In this document: piece by piece, positions 1 through 5,724 of the stretch | Layout of the letters: each line of letters opens with the position of its first letter | Numbering within the stretch: position 1 is the stretch's first letter | Assembly: GCA_013139875.1 (NCBI GenBank) | Contig: WSZY01000052.1 | Location: 1-5,724, forward strand | Length of the DNA: 5,724 nucleotides | Source of the DNA: Mariprofundaceae bacterium | GTDB taxonomy: Bacteria; Pseudomonadota; Zetaproteobacteria; Mariprofundales; Mariprofundaceae | Direction: 5' to 3' | Notes under the pieces: model-generated | Seen by the model: the letters and a program-made list of their open reading frames with translations, nothing else | The model's database searches: none | What the model was told of the DNA's origin: nothing | Position numbers and translations under genes: made by a program

Positions 1-588
1 TTCAGAAAACCATAGGCATACTCGCCCTTGATTGAAACAGTCGCCGACTTGATCCCCGCCTCTTCACCGGCAGTGCACTCTATCAGCTCGGTTTTGAAAC
101 CTTTGCGCTCGGCCCAGCGCAGATACATACGCAGTAGCATCTCTGCCCAGTCCTGAGCCTCTGTGCCACCGGAGCCTGCATTAATATCAAGGAATGCAGA
201 CTCTGCATCAGTCTCACCACCCAGCATTTGGGCCAGTTCAAGACTTTCGATCTCAGGCTCAATCAGATCCAGAGAATCGGCTGCCTCCAGTTGAGAATCC
301 TGATCCCCTTCTTCGATCCCCATCTCAAACAGTATAGAGGCATCATCAAGATCTCCTTCTGCACCATGAAAGGTTTTCAGTACCCGCTCCAAACGGGCCT
401 TATCCTGCATCACCTTCTGTGCCGCTTCGGGATCATCCCAAAGCGATGGATCTTCTATTCTGGAATTGAGTTCAGTGAGCTCATCCTCATTGGCACCGAC
501 GTCAAAGAGACCTCCGCATCGCATCCAAACGGCTGGCGAAATCTTCCGCCCGTGTTCTGAACCCTGCAATTTTGTCTTCGATGCTCAT
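1..588 (-). CDS. prfB: Peptide chain release factor 2 (RF2), 5' part, programmed +1 frameshift, partial at left edge
   Basis: RF2 recognises UGA and UAA stop codons in the ribosomal A site and triggers release of the finished protein. The ATG at 588-586 opens a 28-codon frame (MSIEDKIAGF...) that ends at TGA 504-502. A +1 shift at CTT (507-505) continues as DVGANEDELTEL and stays open to the left edge, giving about 195 of the roughly 365 residues usual for the family. The recoded frame contains the highly conserved RF2 stretch AGSGGTEAQDWAEMLLRMYL, then RWAERKGFKTE, AGIKS and GEYAYGFL, which matches E. coli RF2 closely from memory. The SPF stop-recognition motif and the GGQ catalytic loop would lie beyond the window. 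The start has a good ribosome binding site. The in-frame TGA is the normal autoregulatory stop, not a pseudogene mutation: low RF2 slows reading of this UGA and favours the shift. lysS often follows prfB in relatives but would be outside this window. Confidence 0.96.
501..516 (-). promoter_or_regulatory. Programmed +1 ribosomal frameshift site of prfB
   Basis: Read on the minus strand, the site is CGGAGG TCT CTT TGA C. A Shine-Dalgarno-like GGAGG (515-511) lies three bases before the slippery CTT (507-505), which is followed by the in-frame stop TGA (504-502) and then C. These are the same elements, with the same spacing, as the E. coli prfB site (AGGGGG TAT CTT TGA C). The zero frame ends after 28 codons, and the +1 frame carries the rest of RF2. 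In the known mechanism the internal Shine-Dalgarno pairs with 16S rRNA and peptidyl-tRNA-Leu slips from CUU to UUU when UGA is decoded slowly, so RF2 limits its own synthesis. Confidence 0.95.
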
Positions 589-590
589 TA

Positions 591-598
591 CTCACTCC
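591..598 (-). promoter_or_regulatory. Ribosome binding site of prfB
   Basis: Minus-strand GGAGTGAG lies just before the ATG at 588, with GGAG at 598-595 and six bases between it and the start codon. An in-frame TGA (594-592) lies directly upstream, so the ATG at 588 is the first possible start. I found no convincing sigma70 promoter in the 93-base gap to the upstream gene, so prfB may be read from its own weak promoter or by readthrough from the pseudouridine synthase gene. Confidence 0.75.
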
Positions 599-681
599 AC
601 TTACCAAACTGACCCGTTTCAGGGGTGTGCAAGGTACTAATCCACAACACTCAAAGCAACCGTGTTCTGTTATCTCTCCAT

Positions 682-1602
682 CTATTTCCAGGCAGCCAAC
701 CGATTTCCTGACTCAAACATGTGCTTGATGCCTGATATCGGATCACTGAAAGCCAGAGTTTTGGCCAACAACTGTAGAGGCCGACTGTAATCCACTGTTT
801 CAGACTCAGGCTGTAGTTCAGGATAGAACTTATCGTAACGAATCTGTGACCCGATCAGACCCATATGCAGGCGTAATTGATGAGTTTTTCCGGTGATTGG
901 GGAGAGAGCAAAGCGAGCAAGTTCACCGTCACCCTCCAGCAACTCAATACGAGAACGCGCATTAATTTCACCTGCTACATTGTGACACAATATCCACTCA
1001 CCACTGGGTTCGATTCGACTCTCGATCAACCACTCTTTGCGTTCTGAATCTTTCGGCAGGGTTGCAATAGCCTCGTACTGCTTCTCAATAAGCCCATCCT
1101 GAAACAGCCCGAAATAGTCCCTGCGTGTTTCAGGCCGTTTACTGAACAGCACCAGCCCCGCCGTCTCCTTGTCGAGCCTGTGCACAGATACCAGATTCCT
1201 ATTCCCTGTCCGCATCACCAACCTGTGCAGTAGACACTCATTCACATGCTTTCCGGTAGGTGTAACCGGTAGAAAATGCGGTTTGTCGGCAACCAGTATC
1301 TCATCATCCTCATAGAGAATCTTCTCTTCAAAAGGAATGCGCGGCTCGGCTTTTATCTCACGGTAATATCTCAGTCTGGCATTGATACGATAAGGGGTCG
1401 CTTCATCCACCACCCTGCCCTGTTCATCACTGATCTTTTCGCTGCGAAGACGCTCCAGCCAGATATCACGCCCAACGCGTGGAAAATGACCATCCAGAAA
1501 ATCGAGCAGAGATGGAAAAGGAAACTCCCGTTTCGGCAGGGTAATATGCGAAGGTTTCGGCGACCTGCTGCCTGCAATCATCTCATCACTGTTCAAACTC
1601 AT
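682..1602 (-). CDS. RluA-family RNA pseudouridine synthase, subfamily of unknown target
   Basis: This enzyme would convert specific uridines in structured RNA (probably rRNA or tRNA) to pseudouridine. The protein has 306 residues. The catalytic signature HRLDKETAGLVLFS is at 141-154, with Asp144 as the expected nucleophile. Further RluA landmarks are EDDEILVADKP (98-108), ITGKTHQLRLHM (236-247) and LQLLAKTLAFSDPISG (276-291). The first 90 residues, including WLERLRSEKISDEQGRVV (48-65) and RLRYYRE (76-82), look like a degenerate S4-type RNA-binding region joined to the linker EPRIPFEEKILY. Together with HFLPVTPTGKHV (109-120), this recalls an RluA subgroup common in gamma- and betaproteobacteria, distinct from RluA, RluC, RluD and TruC, whose RNA target I do not know. 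The usual GHPI.GD segment reads GSQIRYDKFYP here. The ATG has no clear Shine-Dalgarno; a second ATG at codon 8 is a weaker alternative. The gene is divergent from hslR and lies 93 bases upstream of prfB. Confidence 0.9.
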   Translation of the reverse strand: MSLNSDEMIAGSRSPKPSHITLPKREFPFPSLLDFLDGHFPRVGRDIWLERLRSEKISDEQGRVVDEATPYRINARLRYYREIKAEPRIPFEEKILYEDDEILVADKPHFLPVTPTGKHVNECLLHRLVMRTGNRNLVSVHRLDKETAGLVLFSKRPETRRDYFGLFQDGLIEKQYEAIATLPKDSERKEWLIESRIEPSGEWILCHNVAGEINARSRIELLEGDGELARFALSPITGKTHQLRLHMGLIGSQIRYDKFYPELQPESETVDYSRPLQLLAKTLAFSDPISGIKHMFESGNRLAAWK

Positions 1603-1656
1603 ACGCGAAATCTATAGCCCGCCGTGAAGAACAACAGAAGTTCCACAACCTCTCCG

Positions 1657-1685
1657 TTTACCTACATCTCTGTGGCACCTATATT
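1657..1685 (+). promoter_or_regulatory. Predicted sigma70-type promoter of hslR
   Basis: TTTACC (1657-1662) is a -35 candidate matching TTGACA at four of six bases, and TATATT (1680-1685) is a -10 candidate matching TATAAT at five of six. They are separated by an ideal 17 bases. Transcription would start near 1692, giving a leader of about 30 bases before the hslR ATG. I saw no good sigma32 (heat-shock) promoter, although hslR is heat-shock induced in E. coli. The call rests on consensus matching only. Confidence 0.5.
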
Positions 1686-1721
1686 GCCATCAATCATGAA
1701 TTATTCGGAAACAGACATCTG

Positions 1722-2096
1722 ATGGCGGTACGCATCGACAAATGGCTCTGGGCAGCCCGCTTCTTCAAGACACGGGGTCTCGCCACTGAGAAGGTGAACG
1801 GCGGACATATTCAATTAAACGGTGAAGGCATCAAACCCTCAAAACAGGTGGAGTGCGGTGATGAACTAACCATCCTCCGGGAACATGAAACATTCACCGT
1901 CACCGTGACAGCTCTTGCCGGGAAGCGCGGATCAGCCGCGATTGCACAAACACTCTATGAAGAGTCTGAGGAGAGCCTGAAGGCCAGAGAAACAGAACGG
2001 GAACGTCGTCGCCTTGATGCCGCCAGCGCCCCGAAGAAACGCCCCGACAAAAAAGCCCGCCGCCAGATCATCCGATTTGTCAGAAAAGGCGATTAA
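1722..2096 (+). CDS. hslR: Ribosome-associated heat shock protein Hsp15 (S4 domain)
   Basis: Hsp15 binds free 50S subunits that still carry a nascent chain on tRNA, after the ribosome has split too early, and moves the tRNA so the subunit can be recycled. The 124-residue protein aligns well from memory with E. coli Hsp15 (133 residues). The S4 RNA-binding domain covers about residues 3-51, with RIDKWLWAARFFKTR (4-18) and NGEGIKPSK (33-41). YEESEES (79-85) and the basic tail RPDKKARRQIIRF (107-119) match E. coli YEETAES and RPDKKERRDLLRF. The protein is strongly basic, as expected for an rRNA binder. The ATG has only a weak ribosome binding site (GGAA at 1707-1710, 11 bases away), but the S4 domain begins at once and no upstream start is better. 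It is the only plus-strand gene here, with its own predicted promoter. In E. coli it sits beside hslO, which is not seen here. Confidence 0.95.
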   Translation: MAVRIDKWLWAARFFKTRGLATEKVNGGHIQLNGEGIKPSKQVECGDELTILREHETFTVTVTALAGKRGSAAIAQTLYEESEESLKARETERERRRLDAASAPKKRPDKKARRQIIRFVRKGD

Positions 2097-2105
2097 ATTT
2101 CAACC

Positions 2106-2145
2106 CAGTGAATGACCGCTTCCGGCCAAAAGTGGTCATTCGCTG
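2106..2145. repeat. 16-bp imperfect palindrome / hairpin at the hslR-recJ convergent junction
   Basis: The arms are 2106-2121 (CAGTGAATGACCGCTT) and 2130-2145 (AAGTGGTCATTCGCTG), around the 8-base loop CCGGCCAA. Fourteen of the 16 positions are Watson-Crick pairs; the other two (2109 with 2142, 2118 with 2133) are T/G oppositions, which form G-U wobbles in a plus-strand transcript. The core GAATGACC / GGTCATTC is a perfect 8-bp repeat. The right arm covers the last codons and stop of recJ. Its position between convergent genes fits a two-way transcription terminator, but neither side carries a run of T, so it is not a standard intrinsic terminator. It may also be one copy of a short dispersed palindrome. 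Confidence 0.75.
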
Positions 2146-3866
2146 ATTAGCAGATCCTCAACCACGAACTGTACTGCGCCATTGCCGCGATACTCATCCA
2201 GCTTGAGCTGACCAAGCAGTGAAACAATGTTTCCGCGCTCCAGAGCGTCGCCAAAGGCTCCACCACCAAAGACAATGGCATCCAGCCACTGAGCGCCATC
2301 ACTCACCTTCAGGCGCACCACACCACCCTTCAGGGGTCGGTTCTCTGCAACATGTACGTTCTCAATCAGCCATGTTGCGGCAGCATTGCCCTGCCCCACC
2401 GGTTCAAATCTCTGCAGGCGCTCGGCCAGCCCCGCATGCATCGCACCCAGTTCCAGCACGCCATCCACGGATTGGGTCAACTGATCGCCTGCATGCTCGG
2501 ATTGATCTGCTACCGCCTCACCAAAGGCTGCCACAAAACCGTTCCAGCCATCGGCCTTCACCGTGCCGCCACCAGCGCCGGCATGACCGCCAAAGCCTTC
2601 CAGGTATTCAGCACAACCGTTTAGCAGATTGCCGACATGAAATCCCGGACGACCCCGCAGTGAGACGCGTACCTGCCCTTCCGGCGTAACAAAACCGACG
2701 GCTGCAGGCCTGCCATGTTTACGGGCCAGACGCCCTGCCGCCAGGCCCACAACACCTGCATGCCATGCCTCATCGTAAACTGCCAGCACATCGGAGTTTC
2801 CGAGTTTAAGCTCGGCCGCTTTAAACACATCCGCCTCCACCATACGTCGCTGCCTGTTGGTCTCATCAAGACTCTCTGCAAGTGCCATCGCCTCATCCTC
2901 ATCAGATGTAGAGAGCATTCGCATCGCCTCTTCACCGTGACGCATACGCCCTGCAGCATTGATGCGCGGTGCCAGATAGAATCCGATAGTCTCTACCGAC
3001 ACACTCTTCTTCACTTTGGCGATTTTCTTCAGGGCCTGCATGCCGACGGAGGGAGGAATGGAGTTTGCTCCATTGAGCTGTTGCAGGCCGTGATAAACAA
3101 GGATTCGATTCACACCCACCAGCTCCATCACATCGGCGACGGTTGCAACAGCCACACGATCAAGCAGGGAACGCAGATCAAATTCCACTTCATGCCCCGC
3201 TTCACGCAGACGTTTCCAGACGCTCATCAACAGGAAAAATCCGACACCCGTACCACACAGCTTCCGATCGGCAAAACCGCACGCCTCCCGGGCCGGGTTA
3301 AGCAGGGCAAAAGCGCTGGGAAGCTTTTCAGACGAGCCATCCCGCTCAGGGGCTCGTTCAGGCAGATGATGGTCGGTAACAATCAGGTCGAATCCAAGTT
3401 TTACGGCCTCATCACAGGCTTCAAAGCATGTGGTGCCTGTATCCACACTGATACCAAGATGAGAGCCTGCTTTTACGGCTTCCTGCACAGGCTCCACGCC
3501 AATGCCGTGCCCATCATCAGAGCGATGCGGGATAGAAGATGTCACCCTGGCTCCGGCAGCCTTCAGGGCTTCGGTCAAAATCGCTGTACCACTGACACCA
3601 TCGGCATCAAAATCACCAAAAACATGGATATGTTCCCGGTTGAGAACCGCCTGGGTCACCCGCCCTGCCGCTCTCTCCATATCCTGCATTGCGTCCGGAT
3701 CGGGAAGCCCGGAGAGTTTCGGGCTAAAGAAGGGATCGGACTCATGCACTCCCCGCACCTTAAGTAACCCCTGCCACGCAGCCAACGGATCACTCGCAGT
3801 GAATGGCTCACCTCTCCAGACCAGCTTTCTGCCCTTAATCGTTTTCTGTTCAGGCAGTGCGATCAA
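2136..3866 (-). CDS. recJ: Single-stranded-DNA-specific 5'-3' exonuclease RecJ
   Basis: RecJ degrades single-stranded DNA 5' to 3' in RecF-pathway recombination, mismatch repair and processing of stalled forks. Numbered from TTG 3866-3864 (576 residues; E. coli has 577), the DHH metal motifs are GDFDADG (84-90, Asp85/87/89), Asp142 in VDTGTT, VTDHH (163-167) and ATVADV (241-246, Asp245). APRINAAGRM (299-308) leads to the DHHA1 domain with HAGVVGLAAGRL (369-380) and GFGGHAGAGG (424-433); the last 75 or so residues form the OB-like C-terminal region. All expected catalytic residues seem present, so the enzyme should be active. An upstream ATG at 3926-3924 would add 20 residues, but it lies 64 bases inside the preceding gene, has no Shine-Dalgarno and begins with two tandem AGA codons. 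The TTG has GGGGG five bases upstream and shares TTGA with the preceding stop. Identity is certain; the start is likely. Confidence 0.96.
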   Translation of the reverse strand: MIALPEQKTIKGRKLVWRGEPFTASDPLAAWQGLLKVRGVHESDPFFSPKLSGLPDPDAMQDMERAAGRVTQAVLNREHIHVFGDFDADGVSGTAILTEALKAAGARVTSSIPHRSDDGHGIGVEPVQEAVKAGSHLGISVDTGTTCFEACDEAVKLGFDLIVTDHHLPERAPERDGSSEKLPSAFALLNPAREACGFADRKLCGTGVGFFLLMSVWKRLREAGHEVEFDLRSLLDRVAVATVADVMELVGVNRILVYHGLQQLNGANSIPPSVGMQALKKIAKVKKSVSVETIGFYLAPRINAAGRMRHGEEAMRMLSTSDEDEAMALAESLDETNRQRRMVEADVFKAAELKLGNSDVLAVYDEAWHAGVVGLAAGRLARKHGRPAAVGFVTPEGQVRVSLRGRPGFHVGNLLNGCAEYLEGFGGHAGAGGGTVKADGWNGFVAAFGEAVADQSEHAGDQLTQSVDGVLELGAMHAGLAERLQRFEPVGQGNAAATWLIENVHVAENRPLKGGVVRLKVSDGAQWLDAIVFGGGAFGDALERGNIVSLLGQLKLDEYRGNGAVQFVVEDLLISE

Positions 3867-4768
3867 ATGAGCCCCCGCAACATATTCATCAAACCATCTT
3901 CTGAGCCAACCGATCCCGGTTGCCATCGTGCACGACCCAGGCGCGGAATCAGTGATGATTTCAGCACAACCACCTCTCCCTCTCCGGCGAGAACCACCTG
4001 TTTCGGAAGTGATGCATCCAGCTGAAGCAGTTGCGACAACTGTTCAGCCTCGCTGATCACCAGAGAGGCACCTGTTGCATCCACCAGTGACATCAGCAGT
4101 GGATTCCGTGTCGCCACAGGCAGATTTTTAACTTCAAGAGAGTCATCAGAAACGTTACAACCACCCCAAATCCACAAGCCATGAATATCCGGCTCTCCGG
4201 AAGCTCTTCGATGCCCTGCAGGCTTCAGACTCAACACCATCTGAATCTCGGCCATCAGGCGCATCAAACGACCACCATCGTCACCATCAGGATGCCGGTT
4301 GGGCAACATCTTTCCTGAAACCACCGCAAAGGAGTCCGGCCGGGCATTGATCGGGTTTTCACAGGACAGCAGAAGTGCAGCCCGGTGATGGAGAAGCTCA
4401 ATCCCCTCCTCTCTCAACAGTGGATTGAGAAGCTCACATATCCAGCGGGCATCCTGCTCAGACCAAGGGAGCAGTGAATCGGGCATAACCCTGATCCGGT
4501 CCCGTATCAGTTGTGCATGATAGGGTGATGCGATCCAGACCTGCCGCACACCATCCGGCATCTGCTCCTTAACAGCACTGGCCAGAATATCTGTCGGAGC
4601 AAGCTCTGAGAGAACGGAATACCACTCCAGAGACGTTTTAGGATTACACTCAAACCAGCTGCGGGAGCAACGCAGTAGTTGCTTTCGCCATGGATCAAGC
4701 AGTGGATGGAGCCTCTGCCCCTCTTCTGAAGGAATCAGGGCATCAGTGACAATCAGAAGCTGTGGCAT
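3863..4768 (-). CDS. RpfE-type / COG4255-like protein of unknown function
   Basis: The 301-residue protein resembles, from memory, the family annotated as regulatory protein RpfE or phosphoglycerate mutase-like (COG4255). The family-like stretch is residues 98-203: LLPWSEQDARWICELLNPLL (99-118), EGIELL (121-126), GKMLPNRHPDGDDG (152-165), RLMAEIQMVLS (170-180) and GLWIWGG (197-203). These recall the family patterns ending in EVQM(L) and SxWxxGxG. I see no signal peptide, membrane segment or clear catalytic motif, so the protein is probably cytoplasmic. No phosphoglycerate mutase active site is visible and that label should not be trusted. The C-terminal 90 residues may be a small alpha/beta unit. 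The gene starts 25 bases after thrC with a pyrimidine-rich, Shine-Dalgarno-free leader, and its TGA overlaps the probable recJ start, so it is likely cotranscribed and translationally coupled with recJ. In Xanthomonas, rpfE is also beside recJ. Family moderately sure; function unknown. Confidence 0.7.
   Translation of the reverse strand: MPQLLIVTDALIPSEEGQRLHPLLDPWRKQLLRCSRSWFECNPKTSLEWYSVLSELAPTDILASAVKEQMPDGVRQVWIASPYHAQLIRDRIRVMPDSLLPWSEQDARWICELLNPLLREEGIELLHHRAALLLSCENPINARPDSFAVVSGKMLPNRHPDGDDGGRLMRLMAEIQMVLSLKPAGHRRASGEPDIHGLWIWGGCNVSDDSLEVKNLPVATRNPLLMSLVDATGASLVISEAEQLSQLLQLDASLPKQVVLAGEGEVVVLKSSLIPRLGRARWQPGSVGSEDGLMNMLRGLI
3871..3875 (-). promoter_or_regulatory. Ribosome binding site deciding the recJ start
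   Basis: Minus-strand GGGGG lies five bases before TTG 3866-3864 and can pair with the 16S CCUCC core using one G-U pair. The TTG overlaps the TGA (3865-3863) of the upstream gene as TTGA, the usual arrangement for translational coupling. The competing ATG at 3926 has no comparable element upstream. Confidence 0.6.
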
Positions 4769-4793
4769 CAGAGGGGAGAGTGATCAGTTACAG

Positions 4794-5724
4794 TCAGCTA
4801 TCAAGCAGCTTTCGTACCGCATCCTCGCTTGCATCAATGGTGACCGGTGTCGTAACACCTTTCATGGCAGTATCCGGATCTTTCAGGCCATTTCCGGTCA
4901 GTGTGCAGACAATCCTGTCACCCGGTTTGAAGTGACCGGCCTTGTTCAGCTTGATAATGCCGGCTACCGAAGCTGCGGAAGCAGGCTCACAGAAAACGCC
5001 TTCCAGACATGCCAGCATGTTGTAAGCCTCGAGGATCTCATCATCGGTCACCGCATCAATACAGCCACCGGATTCATCACGCGCGGCTTCCGCCTGCTGC
5101 CATGAAGCGGGCTTGCCGATACGGATCGCTGTGGCAACGGTTTCCGGATTGTCGATGGGATGGCCCAGCACAATCGGTGCAGACCCCGCTGCCTGGAAAC
5201 CGAGCATCTTCGGCAGGCTCTTGGAGATGCGCTTGTCGAAATACTCTTTGTATCCCATCCAGTAGGCGGTGATATTACCCGCATTGCCAACTGGCAGAGC
5301 GTGGTAATCAGGCGCAAATCCAAGCTCGTCGATAATCTCGAACGATGCGGTCTTCTGCCCCTGAATACGGTATGGATTGACTGAATTCACCAGTGAGATG
5401 GAACCATCGGCAGAGATATCACGAACAATCTGCAGCGCATCATCAAAGTTGCCGCGAATCTGGATCACTTTAGCACCATAACGCATGCCCTGACTCATTT
5501 TCCCCAGGGCAATCTTGCCATCGGGAATCAGTACATAGGCATCCATTCCACTGTTGGCTGCATAGGCTGCAGCGGAAGCGGAGGTGTTGCCGGTTGAGGC
5601 ACAGATAAGCTTTCGTGAACCGGAATTATAGGCCTGGGTCACAGCCATGGTCATGCCACGATCCTTGAAAGAACCGGTCGGGTTCAGGCCCTCAAATTTA
5701 AGGAAGATGCTCAGTTCAGGGTTA
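4794..5724 (-). CDS. thrC: Threonine synthase, C-terminal part, partial at right edge
   Basis: Threonine synthase converts O-phospho-L-homoserine and water to L-threonine and phosphate with pyridoxal phosphate, the last step of threonine synthesis. The reading frame runs in from the right edge; 309 residues are visible, lacking about 45-50 of the roughly 350 in the short-type family (as in Bacillus, shorter than the E. coli type). The visible part begins [20 protein letters not shown], followed by DRGM. The Lys of GSFKDRG (codon 5666-5664) should form the Schiff base with PLP. GNAGNI (5288-5271) is the glycine-rich loop holding the PLP phosphate, [13 protein letters not shown] (5597-5559) is the nearby substrate loop, and LTGNGLKDP near the C-terminus is typical of this enzyme type. 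Methionines at 5654 and 5648 are internal, not the start. The gene leads the probable thrC, rpfE-like, recJ run; hom often precedes thrC but is outside the window. Confidence 0.96.
   Translation of the reverse strand, partial: NPELSIFLKFEGLNPTGSFKDRGMTMAVTQAYNSGSRKLICASTGNTSASAAAYAANSGMDAYVLIPDGKIALGKMSQGMRYGAKVIQIRGNFDDALQIVRDISADGSISLVNSVNPYRIQGQKTASFEIIDELGFAPDYHALPVGNAGNITAYWMGYKEYFDKRISKSLPKMLGFQAAGSAPIVLGHPIDNPETVATAIRIGKPASWQQAEAARDESGGCIDAVTDDEILEAYNMLACLEGVFCEPASAASVAGIIKLNKAGHFKPGDRIVCTLTGNGLKDPDTAMKGVTTPVTIDASEDAVRKLLDS

Noticed and set aside
502..504. In-frame TGA in prfB taken as a nonsense mutation or pseudogene
   Set aside because: The surrounding GGAGG, CTT and following C are the standard recoding elements, and the +1 frame is intact and conserved.
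228..560. A 110-codon plus-strand frame opposite prfB
   Set aside because: It overlaps the conserved RF2 coding region on the other strand, including the frameshift site, and resembles no known protein.
603..645. Short inverted repeats (ACCC/GGGT, CTGA/TCAG) in the gap upstream of prfB
   Set aside because: The arms are only four bases long with no T-run, which is expected by chance and not enough for a terminator or operator.
2219..2689. A 156-codon plus-strand frame opposite the recJ 3' half
   Set aside because: Low-complexity His/Pro/Arg-rich translation typical of an antisense shadow, with no domain or independent signal.
2715..3767. A 350-codon plus-strand open frame antisense to recJ
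   Set aside because: It lies wholly opposite the conserved DHH/DHHA1 region. Its translation is rich in Cys, His and Arg with no recognisable domain, as expected for the mirror frame of a well-biased gene, and I saw no ribosome binding site evidence for it.
4746..5105. A plus-strand frame over the thrC 3' end and the gap to the next gene
   Set aside because: It is antisense to well-conserved threonine synthase sequence and shows no family resemblance.

Overview
The window is a compact stretch of an ordinary proteobacterial chromosome, with six protein genes and almost no non-coding space. No mobile element, CRISPR array, tRNA or rRNA was seen. The gene set (a frameshift-regulated RF2, Hsp15/HslR, a short-type threonine synthase, an RpfE-type COG4255 protein and RecJ) and the moderate GC content suggest a Gammaproteobacterium or a related lineage such as the Zetaproteobacteria. 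The sequence alone does not settle the genus.

Layout, right to left along the minus strand. The 3' part of thrC enters from the right edge. It is followed after 25 bases by an uncharacterised gene resembling the RpfE/COG4255 family, and then by recJ. RecJ most likely starts at a TTG that overlaps the stop of the preceding gene as TTGA. These three form a probable operon (thrC, rpfE-like, recJ). recJ ends facing hslR (plus strand), and a 16-base-pair hairpin covers the convergent junction. hslR is divergent from an RluA-family pseudouridine synthase gene (minus strand), with a good sigma70-type promoter for hslR in the 119-base gap. After a further 93-base gap, prfB (RF2) runs off the left edge. 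Its 5' end carries the classic programmed +1 frameshift site (CTT TGA C after a GGAGG-containing element).

Function. prfB (termination at UGA/UAA), the RNA pseudouridine synthase and hslR (rescue of stalled 50S subunits) all concern RNA or the ribosome. thrC makes threonine, and recJ is the 5'-3' single-strand exonuclease of recombination and mismatch repair. From memory, an rpfE-recJ-prfB neighbourhood is known from the Xanthomonas rpf region; here hslR and the pseudouridine synthase gene lie between recJ and prfB. I found no convincing new multigene system. The points most worth checking are the prfB recoding site, the corrected recJ start, the unexplained RpfE-type protein, the pseudouridine synthase of unknown target, and the palindrome between hslR and recJ.
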